From Rhodococcus oxybenzonivorans (lineage in GTDB: Bacteria; Actinomycetota; Actinomycetes; Mycobacteriales; Mycobacteriaceae), in the NCBI RefSeq assembly GCF_003130705.1, contig NZ_CP021355.1:620001-684000 (forward strand): a stretch of 64,000 nt of DNA, in the 5' to 3' direction. Below the pieces are notes generated by a model. It had not been told where the DNA came from. It saw only the letters and a list, made by a program, of their open reading frames with translations, and made no database searches. Below, piece by piece: positions 50,209 through 57,932 of the stretch (position 1 is its first letter; every line of letters starts with the position of its first letter). The translations under genes were made by a program, and so were the position numbers.

Positions 50209-50693
50209 CCGAGGGCCTCGTCAAGCCGTGACCGAACCGCAGGGTTGTGGCTAGTCCGACTGCTACCTTTCAAGCGTCGCAGCAGCAGGCTCGCGAACGC
50301 TTCAGCGTCGGCCTCCTCGGTGGACCGTGTATCCGTGCAGTCGCGCTGAAGCATCAGTTTCGCTAGGTCGTGAGATTCAGGCGGAAGGTAGTCGGTAGCC
50401 AGTTCGATGGCGGGCCTGCCGACATGTCCCAGTGCCATGTGGCCGAGTTCGTGGGCGATGGTTCGCTCCCGAGCATGCACCCACAACGCATATTTAATTT
50501 CGTCATGGTCGGGGTTGCGTACCCATTGGCCGAACACTCGGGACGGCAGGTCGGGGCCCTCATGAATCAACAGTGGCCGTCCGCGATCGCGCGCGAGAGC
50601 ATTCGCCATGCCGGTCAATGATCGTGCTTCGTCGCCCACCGCAATGCGGAACAGGTGATCGACGGCACGTGTAACTGCCGCTCTATGTGCCAC
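50205..50693 (-). CDS. ImmA/IrrE-family metallo-endopeptidase
   Basis: 162 residues from ATG 50693. The zinc protease motif HELGH in RTIAHELGHMALGHVGRPAI, and a downstream Glu region (STEEADAEAFASLLLRRLKG). The active-site residues are intact. ImmA/IrrE proteases cleave or inactivate XRE-type repressors in response to DNA damage or signalling peptides. The EspR-like regulator about 1.7 kb away is a possible target. Confidence 0.88.
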   Translation of the reverse strand: MAHRAAVTRAVDHLFRIAVGDEARSLTGMANALARDRGRPLLIHEGPDLPSRVFGQWVRNPDHDEIKYALWVHARERTIAHELGHMALGHVGRPAIELATDYLPPESHDLAKLMLQRDCTDTRSTEEADAEAFASLLLRRLKGSSRTSHNPAVRSRLDEALG

Positions 50694-50827
50694 TCCCGGA
50701 ACCTCCTGCCGTCAGCATCCCCCGCGATGCCGACAGACAACGGTAGTCGTCTGGCGCGAGTACGCCCAGTCGGGGGGCGGGCGGCGCCCATGAGAAGTTC
50801 CACGCGGTCTCGACTAGGATCGCCCGA
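50694..50827. promoter_or_regulatory. Divergent promoter region
   Basis: A short spacer between the leftward ImmA operon and the rightward DUF3068 gene. It must hold both promoters. No clear operator seen. Confidence 0.35.
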
Positions 50828-51892
50828 ATGCCGATCAGCCTCCGTCTGTCTCGTCACGGCACCGCTTGTGCGGCCATCATGGCAGGTACCTTGCTGCTAA
50901 CGATGAGCGCGCTCGCTCCGACATACGCCGCGAGTCAGCTCGTTAAGATTCCCCTGGACGTTGAGGCGGACACGGTCTCCACCGGTTCTGCGCAACTGCT
51001 CAATGCGGCCGCTCTGACGAAGGGCAAGCTGGAGATCGATCCCACAGTACCGATCACTGTCAACCAACGGGTCACTGTCCAAGATCCGTCCGATTCAAAT
51101 ACCGTGACTCTGCAGTCTGCCGTGCAGATGACGCGGGATGACCGGAACGGACCACGCTCAGTGATCAATGCAAGCGTCGACCGAACTACCGTCGATAGGC
51201 GAACCGGTTACGCTGTTTCGGAGCCCTCTGGATCCATCCAGTCTTCGCTCGATAAGCCGGCGGAGCCAGTTGCTCACGAGGGACTCCAGTTTAAGTTCCC
51301 CTTCGACACAAAGAAGCTCTCCTACCCCTACTTTGATACGACCCTGCGCTCAAGTCGCGCCATCGACTTTGTGAAAGAGACCGAGATTAAGGGCCTCCCG
51401 GTCTACCAGTTTCACCAAAGGATCGAGCCGACCTCGATCGGGGGTGCTATCACACTTCCGGCGGTGAACTGGGGGAGAACCGGAACGGACTCGGTGTCCC
51501 TGAAGCGCGTCTACGGCGTCACTCGGGATCTCTGGGTCGAACCGGTTTCCGGTGCAATTGTCCAGGTACGACAGCATTACAACCAGCACTTTGGATCCGA
51601 CATCGACGATCCGGACCCAGTCACCATCATTGATGTCACAACGATGCTCGACGAGCAAAGCGTCGATGAACAGGTGGAACGAGCCGTCGCATACAAGCGG
51701 CAAATTCAATGGGGCACCGTCTATGGTCCCGGGATTGGTGCAGCAGCTGGGTTTTTGTTAGTCGCCGGCGGGGTCTACCTCGGTGTTATGTCATCCCAAC
51801 GAGCGCCAGCTAAACAAAAACCATTGGAAGAGGTTACGGTCACTGAAGAGCCTGTCGGCGTGCGCGATCGGGTGAGCAGCGCCAATACGTGA
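50828..51892 (+). CDS. DUF3068 / PorA-family exported protein
   Basis: 354 residues. An N-terminal hydrophobic segment (AAIMAGTLLLTMSALAPTYA) acts as signal or anchor. Long exported beta-rich domain (KIPLDVEADTVSTGSAQLLN, FKFPFDTKKLSYPYFDTTLR, VYQFHQRIEPTSIGGAITLP, GVTRDLWVEPVSGAIVQVRQ, DVTTMLDEQSVDEQVERAVA), then a C-terminal membrane segment (VYGPGIGAAAGFLLVAGGVY) and short tail. DUF3068 proteins of mycolate-containing actinobacteria are membrane-anchored cell-envelope proteins of unclear role. Monocistronic. Confidence 0.88.
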   Translation: MPISLRLSRHGTACAAIMAGTLLLTMSALAPTYAASQLVKIPLDVEADTVSTGSAQLLNAAALTKGKLEIDPTVPITVNQRVTVQDPSDSNTVTLQSAVQMTRDDRNGPRSVINASVDRTTVDRRTGYAVSEPSGSIQSSLDKPAEPVAHEGLQFKFPFDTKKLSYPYFDTTLRSSRAIDFVKETEIKGLPVYQFHQRIEPTSIGGAITLPAVNWGRTGTDSVSLKRVYGVTRDLWVEPVSGAIVQVRQHYNQHFGSDIDDPDPVTIIDVTTMLDEQSVDEQVERAVAYKRQIQWGTVYGPGIGAAAGFLLVAGGVYLGVMSSQRAPAKQKPLEEVTVTEEPVGVRDRVSSANT

Positions 51893-52166
51893 CGCTCTCG
51901 AAATCCAGGACGGCTGGCAGGTCCGCCGCCAGACTCGGTTCGGCCCCTCGAGGCATTGCGATGCGCCACCGACCGAGTAAGTCGATGCTGTAATCACGCT
52001 GGACACAACAGTCCACTCGGGTGACGAGACGATCAACGGCTGTCTCCACAAGCGAAGGACGCCAGTCCCGCGGTCCTGTGAGGATTTCGCTATGTGCCCG
52101 CCCTGCACTGTGGTCGCGATCGTGCTGATGGGCCCCGATCAACCTCTAGCGCCGCTGATCTCGCAG
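51893..52166. other. Intergenic, no gene seen
   Basis: Between a plus-strand and a minus-strand gene end. No T-tailed hairpin noticed and no supported frame. Confidence 0.35.
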
Positions 52167-52772
52167 CTAGTTCAACTCGTAGAAAGCCGCACGTGCGTAG
52201 GGCAGTGCCTCGGCGTATGCGCTGCGGACCTTGTCTTCGGTGCCGAGATAGGACATGTTGTCGTCGTAGGCTTCGCGGTCTTCGAAGTACGTACGGCCGC
52301 CGAAGTGGTCGGACAGCTGGATCGCCACGGCGTAGTCGACCGGGTTGCCGTTCTTTGCGGCTTCCCCTTGGCTATCCGCACCTGCATAGAAGGTCTGGAT
52401 TGCGTCCGTGACGGCTCCGGCGTCGAGGGCAGGTCGGTTGTCCCACTTCTGGCTCCATCCGAAGAGGTTCCGTCCTGCCGAGCCGGAGTGGTGGACCCGC
52501 CAGAATCCTTCAGCTCGTGAGGCGACGAGAGCCGCGATGATGGCGTTGTCAGGCGCCTTCCGCTCGTTGCCGAGAGCGATGATGCGGGTGACGGTTTCCT
52601 TCTGCTGTCCGTCGGCGGTGTCGTCGACGAAGGGATCGACGACCTGGGTAGTGGTGTCGATCGTGGGTGTCGGTTGTGATCCGGTGTCGTCGTTCGAGTT
52701 GCTGCCGCACCCCGCGATGACCGCGGTGGCGAGCACCATGGCCGTCAAAGCTGTAGTGACGCGGTACTTCAA
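52167..52772 (-). CDS. Lipoprotein, possible lysozyme-like hydrolase, end of the conjugation operon
   Basis: 201 residues with a lipobox (AMVLATAVIAGC, Cys near 21), then a Thr/Asp-rich linker and a helical domain (TVTRIIALGNERKAPDNAII, AALVASRAEGFWRVHHSGSA, GRNLFGWSQKWDNRPALDAG, VDYAVAIQLSDHFGGR). The pattern is reminiscent of transglycosylase/glucosaminidase-like folds (a Glu in 'SRAEGF', 'NLFGW'), but I cannot assign catalytic residues. Last gene of the minus-strand conjugation cluster. Confidence 0.6.
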   Translation of the reverse strand: MKYRVTTALTAMVLATAVIAGCGSNSNDDTGSQPTPTIDTTTQVVDPFVDDTADGQQKETVTRIIALGNERKAPDNAIIAALVASRAEGFWRVHHSGSAGRNLFGWSQKWDNRPALDAGAVTDAIQTFYAGADSQGEAAKNGNPVDYAVAIQLSDHFGGRTYFEDREAYDDNMSYLGTEDKVRSAYAEALPYARAAFYELN

Positions 52773-52799
52773 GGTTCCCCCTCGCTCGTTCGGTTGCGT

Positions 52800-53363
52800 T
52801 CAGTAGGTGAGGTTATCGATCAACCATCGGCCGTCTGCTTCGGTAAGGGTGAGCCAAACTGTAATCTCGGGCTCGACGGGGTGGGGAGTGTCGCCGATGA
52901 CCGCGGTTTGGGTGATTGTGGCCACCCGGTGAGCGGTGGTGTCGGTGTCGGGTGGGCAGCCGGAGCAACCGATGGCGACGTCGGCGATGACCCGGGCGTT
53001 GTCGTTGCTCCATTGCTGCCATTGCAGGCTGGGTCCGCGCTCGTACCGGACATCGGAAGTGAGGCGTGCAGCCAGGGCCGGTGTGAACCACTGTGTCGCG
53101 CGACGGAATCCGCTGGTGGGGCTCTCGTCGGTGGCAGGGGCCCAGGTGAATGTGACGGTCATCGCCCGGCGGGCGACTTCCTCCGGCGATGTCGGTTCCG
53201 GTCGCTGAAATGCGCTGGTGCCCATTTCCGGTGCAGGGGTCGGTGCGGTCGTGGTGCTTTGCGGTGTCGCGTTACCTGAGGGGTTGCCGTCGCCGCGGCA
53301 GGAGTAGAGCAGTACCGCGACTGCGGCGATAATCACTATGAGCACGATCGAGGTTTTGCGCAT
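52800..53363 (-). CDS. Membrane-anchored VirB8/NTF2-like conjugation protein
   Basis: 187 residues. One N-terminal membrane segment (TSIVLIVIIAAVAVLLYSCR), a Thr/Pro linker and an exported domain (ARRAMTVTFTWAPATDESPT, RATQWFTPALAARLTSDVRY, ITVWLTLTEADGRWLIDNLT) with the layout of VirB8/TraG-tail or NTF2-like proteins. Gap of 18 bases to the hydrolase gene. Probably part of the mating-pair channel. Confidence 0.6.
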   Translation of the reverse strand: MRKTSIVLIVIIAAVAVLLYSCRGDGNPSGNATPQSTTTAPTPAPEMGTSAFQRPEPTSPEEVARRAMTVTFTWAPATDESPTSGFRRATQWFTPALAARLTSDVRYERGPSLQWQQWSNDNARVIADVAIGCSGCPPDTDTTAHRVATITQTAVIGDTPHPVEPEITVWLTLTEADGRWLIDNLTY

Positions 53364-53381
53364 GGTTCCTCTCCTCCTGGG

Positions 53382-54974
53382 TCACATACGGCGGGAGCGC
53401 ATGTCGGCCATCACCTGTGCTTGTTTGACGACGTCACCGGTGGTGGGTGCGTGAACCATCTGCCCGTTCCCGGCGTAGATACCGACGTGGCCCGGACCGC
53501 CGGCCGCCCAGGATCCGAAAACGAGGTCCCCGGGCTTGGCCTGGGAGATCGGGATTTCAGTGCCCACCTTCCATTGGTCCTCGGAGGTACGGGGAAGGAT
53601 GGTCTTGCCCCCGGTGGCCCGGGCATAGGCGTACTGGGTCAGGCCAGAGCAGTCGAACCCGCCATCGGACGGGCCACCCGCGCCGCCGCCGCCCCACACA
53701 TACGGGGTGCCGAAGTACTGGCCGGCGGCCTCGACGACATTGCTGCCGCCGGCGGTGGGGGAGGGGACGAACTCGCCGCGGCCGCCAGGTTGCTCGAACT
53801 GGGGAATGTAGGAGAGGACTTTCTGCACGTACGGGCGGGTTTCGCTGGAATAGTCACCACCGGAGGGCATCCCACCGGCTCGCTTGATGGCACCCTCGCC
53901 GGCGTTGTAGCTGGCGATGTAGAGCGAGAGTGGATCGCCCTTCACGGAGCCGTCGGCGATCCAGCTGTCGACCGATCGCGCGATCTCACAGAAGTAGCGG
54001 CCCTGAGCCATCACCGCATCCCCGACATCCGCTTGAGACACTCTGCCGTTGCCGTCGTCGTCGCGGCCGTACACGGCCCAGGTGCCATCCATGAACTGGG
54101 TGTAGCCTTTCGCTCCTGCGGGGCTGGTGACAGCGCGGAACCCGCTCTCGGCTTTGGTGTCCGCAGCGAGCAATGCCGGGCTGATCTGGGGGCACAGCGA
54201 TCCGCCCTTGCGGAACCATTCTTCGAATGCGGTTGGGACACTGCCGGGTTTGAGGTCGCCGCCGCCCGCGGTGCCGAAGCCCTTGCCGCAGTCGAGTGGG
54301 GTGGATGCGGCCATGAGAGAGATGGTCGATCCCGGTGTGCTCGAGTCCCGTCCGGATGGTGCAGGGACGCCGCCGAGCTTGGGCATAGGGTCGATTGCGG
54401 TGCCGTCCTGCAGGCGGCCGCCTTCCCAGTATTCGAAGTGCAGGTGTGGCCCGGTCGATCCGCCGGCGTTACCGACGTCGGCGATGTGGTCGCCGGCCTT
54501 GACGCTCTGCCCGGGTTTGACGTGGATCCCGTTGGCGTACATGTGCCCGTAGACCGTGGAGACCGGCCGGCCGTCGACCGCGGAGTCGATGATGATCCAG
54601 TTCTCGAAACCGACACCGGGACCTTCACCGCTCGAACCGGCGGCGACGACGAGGCCGTCGAGGGCGGCGTAGATCGGGGTACCGACCGGGCCTGCGAAGT
54701 CGACACCGTTGTGCATCGCCCCCCATCGGGGTCCGAAACCGGAGGTGAACCTGGTGGTCCCCGGTGCGGTGGGATGCTGGATCGGCCCGGACGGGATCAG
54801 CGCGGCCGCCGGCGGATCGTCGGGTGTGCTGTCTGCGCGCGTGCCCCCGGAATCGGAGTGGGCGGGCCGGCATGGCTTGGGCAGGTCGATGATCGCCCCG
54901 CCGGTGCAGGCGCTGGCCATCCCGATGGTGAATGACGCGGCAAGTGCAGCCGCGGTCAGACGCCGAGCGGTCAT
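53382..54974 (-). CDS. Three-domain cell-wall hydrolase (M23 peptidase, lytic transglycosylase, NlpC/P60)
   Basis: 530 residues with an export signal (AAALAASFTIGMASACTGGA). M23 domain near 70-200: FTSGFGPRWGAMHNGVDFAG, GHMYANGIHVKPGQSVKAGD, TGPHLHFEYWEGG (zinc ligands). SLT domain near 240-380: SPALLAADTKAESGFRAVTS, PAGAKGYTQFMDGTWAVYGR, SLYIASYNAGEGAIKRAGGM (catalytic Glu in KAESGF). NlpC/P60 near 405-525: YVWGGGG, GGFDCSGLTQYAYARATG (Cys), GHVGIYAGNGQMVHAPTTGD (His). It opens the cell wall for the transfer channel, cutting both glycan and peptide bonds. It overlaps the next upstream gene by four bases. Confidence 0.92.
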   Translation of the reverse strand: MTARRLTAAALAASFTIGMASACTGGAIIDLPKPCRPAHSDSGGTRADSTPDDPPAAALIPSGPIQHPTAPGTTRFTSGFGPRWGAMHNGVDFAGPVGTPIYAALDGLVVAAGSSGEGPGVGFENWIIIDSAVDGRPVSTVYGHMYANGIHVKPGQSVKAGDHIADVGNAGGSTGPHLHFEYWEGGRLQDGTAIDPMPKLGGVPAPSGRDSSTPGSTISLMAASTPLDCGKGFGTAGGGDLKPGSVPTAFEEWFRKGGSLCPQISPALLAADTKAESGFRAVTSPAGAKGYTQFMDGTWAVYGRDDDGNGRVSQADVGDAVMAQGRYFCEIARSVDSWIADGSVKGDPLSLYIASYNAGEGAIKRAGGMPSGGDYSSETRPYVQKVLSYIPQFEQPGGRGEFVPSPTAGGSNVVEAAGQYFGTPYVWGGGGAGGPSDGGFDCSGLTQYAYARATGGKTILPRTSEDQWKVGTEIPISQAKPGDLVFGSWAAGGPGHVGIYAGNGQMVHAPTTGDVVKQAQVMADMRSRRM

Positions 54975-55744
54975 GCGATCGGGCCTGGCAGAGGCGTGTC
55001 GAGTTCGGGGATTGGGATGGGGCCGGGGACCGGCACGGGGGCGAGGACGGTGGCCTGCTGCGCGGGTGGAGCAGACTCCGAAGACAATTGGTGCTCGGGG
55101 GTGCGCTCCGGGCTGGGTGCGGTGACGGGTGACGGCGTGGTGGTGCGCGGGGTGGCGAGAGCCGCGGCCACGTCGTCGAGGTCGAGCGTCGGGAGGGGGG
55201 AGTCGACCCGCCAGCCGTCGTCAGTGGCGGTGACCGCGATCGTCATGGTCCCGGCACTGGTGTCGATCTCCACGGTCGTTCCGGTGGTGCCGGTCCCTGA
55301 CAGGGTGCGCGTCGGCCCGAGAATCGACACCGGAGCGGTCGGCCGAGCCGCCGCAAGGGTGTCATTGACGCGCTCGGGGCGGGTGACACGGCTGAGCGCG
55401 ACCGCCCACTGAGTTGGCGATGCGGTGGTGTCGACGAACTCGTGTGCGTAATACATCGCCGCCGTTGCGGGACTACGACCGATCGAGCTGGTTGGCATCG
55501 ACGCGACTTCAGTCTCGGTGATCTCCTTGGCTGCGGCGGTCGGGGTGGCCACCGGCGTGGTGTGGGTGTTCGCCGCGTTCGCGAGTGGCTCTGCCGTGTC
55601 GCCGGCTGTCCCGGTGACTGTGGTGATCATCAGGCGGGCGAGGTAGAGGAGCGCGACCATAATTGCGATCCCGCTGGCGAGTCGGCCGGGACTGCGCAGG
55701 ACCCAGCTGCGGATCGCGGTGGTAATCGGGTTGACGGTTCTCAC
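54971..55744 (-). CDS. Membrane-anchored conjugation protein (VirB8/TcpC-like)
   Basis: 257 residues. N-terminal membrane segment (RLASGIAIMVALLYLARLMI) and an exported domain (ATAAMYYAHEFVDTTASPTQ, WAVALSRVTRPERVNDTLAA, TVEIDTSAGTMTIAVTATDD, GWRVDSPLPTLD) typical of conjugative VirB8/TcpC-like proteins, with a Pro-rich C-terminus. Four-base overlaps on both sides. Role inferred from context. Confidence 0.65.
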   Translation of the reverse strand: MRTVNPITTAIRSWVLRSPGRLASGIAIMVALLYLARLMITTVTGTAGDTAEPLANAANTHTTPVATPTAAAKEITETEVASMPTSSIGRSPATAAMYYAHEFVDTTASPTQWAVALSRVTRPERVNDTLAAARPTAPVSILGPTRTLSGTGTTGTTVEIDTSAGTMTIAVTATDDGWRVDSPLPTLDLDDVAAALATPRTTTPSPVTAPSPERTPEHQLSSESAPPAQQATVLAPVPVPGPIPIPELDTPLPGPIA

Positions 55745-57906
55745 CAGCTCACTCCCAGCTCCCGATTCGGCCGGTCGAGCACTTCCGTCGACTGCTCCGA
55801 CGCGGTGTCCTCACGCAATCGAGCGCCGGGCAGATCGCTGCTCGCGGGCCCCGCCACCGCCGTGGCAGAGGCCGGTGCGGGCCGGGTGTTCGACACCCAC
55901 GGACGCTTCGCCTTTCCAGTCGCTTCCGCATCCTCATTCGGCCGGTAGATGGTGGTCGGTGCGATGACCGCGTCCGGTCCGCCGTCCCACCGGGTCGTGT
56001 CCTGACGGGCAACGAAGATCTCACTGTCATCGGTGTCGAGGGCCTCGAAACCGTCGGTGAAACCCGTTGCGGGGGTGTGTTTGCGCAGGTCTGCGAGTCC
56101 GGTGCTTCCGTTGCCGCCGGCTTGGTCGGCGGTGAGGTCGACACCGGGTAGCCGGGTGCCGGACTCGGGCCTGTCCGGGGACGTTTTACGCAGATCGGCC
56201 ATCGCTCCACGGTCGCCGCTGCGTAGGGCGGCCAGTTGTGCTTGGCGGGCGCGGTCGCGGTAGTCGTCGGTGCGTGCGGCCGACAGTGCTCGTCCTTCTT
56301 GCCGGACGATCGGGGGCTTGTTGCCGCCGATCATGTCGGACCACTGCCGACCGGCACCGTCGGCGGCGCGGTTGGTGCCGGCGCGGGCGAGTTCGAGGCT
56401 CTTCTCGGCCAGTCCCATGGCGGGGTTGGTGACCATCGAGCTGGCGGTGAGCAGTTTCTGCTTCCAGGAGCCGTGCTTGTGCCGGTCCATCGCCCCGCCG
56501 ATCATGCCGCGATGCGACTGGGTAACGGTCTGTGCGAGCCGTTTGAACGGGCGCAACAACATCCAGAAGACGATGGTGAGGATGACCAGGAACCACAGCC
56601 GCCAGGTTCCGTCGACCGCATCATTGCGGTACAGCTTGATCAAGATCAGCAGGTAGACCGACATCAGCACCGCAGCGGCTACCGCCCACAGGTAAATCCC
56701 GCCGAGGATGCGTCCGACACGGATCAGGATCGATCCGGAGACGATGGCGAGCGGAACCCACACCGGTGCGGTGACGATCGCCAGCCGGATCGCCAGAAGC
56801 GCCGAGAGTTTCAACACCGAGGAACCGATCCACAAGAAGGAGGGCATCGAGGTCTTGACCATCGACAGGAACCCGGTCGAGACCCGGCTGCTGTCTTTGC
56901 CTTGAAAGGTGTAGAACGAGAGCCCCTTGCTCTCCAACGGTTCGACGACCTCCCGCCGGAACTTCTCGGCCTTGGCCTCGTCGATCTCCTTCTGTGCCGC
57001 GTTGTCGGCCTGAATTCTGGCCTGCTCGTCGTAGGTGTAGGCGATTGACTCCCGCAGCTTCGGCCACAGATCATCGAGCGTCCGGCTAGATGCGTTTGAC
57101 CCGAAATAGCCTCGCTGCACGTCCGGGATGATGATTCGGTCGGTGATCACCAACCGCGGGTCATCGGTCATGCCCGCAGAGTTGAAAATCTCGCCCTGAG
57201 TTTTCGTGATCAGCGCGCTGAACGTCTCGTCGGAGATCTGGATCGCCTTCGCTGGTGCACCGACCATCAACCCACCGATCGCCAGCGCGCCGGCACCGAT
57301 CGCAAGCTGCCGGAACACCGCTGGGGCATCTGATCGCAGACCGCGGTAGAGGATGATCAGCCCGGCCGCGGCCACCCCCAGCCCGAGCCACGGCCCGTAG
57401 ACGGTCGGCCGCAACGAGTCGGAGACCGCGAGCACGATCTCGTCGAACTGCGCGATCGCTCCCTGCCGTCCGGTCTCGCGGCCTTCGGCGGGGGTGTTGG
57501 CCTGCTCGTCGAGCCAGAACGCCGCGGCAGCGAATGATTGCCCGATGGTGAGGAAGGTGTTTCCGATGTCGGTCTTGTTGCGCACCAGCGATACCCCGGT
57601 GATGTCTTCACCGCAGCCGAGGTCGTAGATGTGCCACGTCAGACCTGCCCAGCCGTGGCCGCCGTACCCGGTGCCCGACAGTTGGGATTCCGTGGGCTTG
57701 TTAACCGATCCGGAGTCGAAGAACGCCGGCGCCGCCGAGTTCGGGGACTGCGGTGCCGGCACGTCCTTGCAGTTGAAGCCCGCGGCGTGGGCGGTGGCCT
57801 GCCCGCACAGGGCGCTGAGCCCCACCAGAATCATGACCGCGCACAGTTGGATGATCCGCTGCAGCAGGTGCGCGGATGATCTGGTGGTGCGGGCGGTGGC
57901 GGGCAT
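55741..57906 (-). CDS. Large VirB6/TrbL-like membrane protein of the conjugation channel
   Basis: 721 residues from ATG 57906 (GGAAGGACC upstream). Signal sequence (LCAVMILVGLSALCGQATAH), then an exported stretch with Cys pairs (FNCKDVP, DLGCGED). Five to six membrane segments follow (LGLGVAAAGLIILYRGLRSD, LSALLAIRLAIVTAPVWVPL, ILGGIYLWAVAAAVLMSVYL, LWFLVILTIVFWMLLRPFKR). A long cytoplasmic C-terminus rich in charged and Asp/Thr residues completes it. It would form the inner-membrane core of the channel. Confidence 0.75.
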   Translation of the reverse strand: MPATARTTRSSAHLLQRIIQLCAVMILVGLSALCGQATAHAAGFNCKDVPAPQSPNSAAPAFFDSGSVNKPTESQLSGTGYGGHGWAGLTWHIYDLGCGEDITGVSLVRNKTDIGNTFLTIGQSFAAAAFWLDEQANTPAEGRETGRQGAIAQFDEIVLAVSDSLRPTVYGPWLGLGVAAAGLIILYRGLRSDAPAVFRQLAIGAGALAIGGLMVGAPAKAIQISDETFSALITKTQGEIFNSAGMTDDPRLVITDRIIIPDVQRGYFGSNASSRTLDDLWPKLRESIAYTYDEQARIQADNAAQKEIDEAKAEKFRREVVEPLESKGLSFYTFQGKDSSRVSTGFLSMVKTSMPSFLWIGSSVLKLSALLAIRLAIVTAPVWVPLAIVSGSILIRVGRILGGIYLWAVAAAVLMSVYLLILIKLYRNDAVDGTWRLWFLVILTIVFWMLLRPFKRLAQTVTQSHRGMIGGAMDRHKHGSWKQKLLTASSMVTNPAMGLAEKSLELARAGTNRAADGAGRQWSDMIGGNKPPIVRQEGRALSAARTDDYRDRARQAQLAALRSGDRGAMADLRKTSPDRPESGTRLPGVDLTADQAGGNGSTGLADLRKHTPATGFTDGFEALDTDDSEIFVARQDTTRWDGGPDAVIAPTTIYRPNEDAEATGKAKRPWVSNTRPAPASATAVAGPASSDLPGARLREDTASEQSTEVLDRPNRELGVSW

Positions 57907-57932
57907 CGAGAAGGTCCTTCCCAAGGAGGGGG

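Noticed and set aside
53421..54935. 504-codon plus-strand frame
   Set aside because: Gly/Val/Asp-rich complement of the three-domain hydrolase, whose catalytic motifs fix the true strand.
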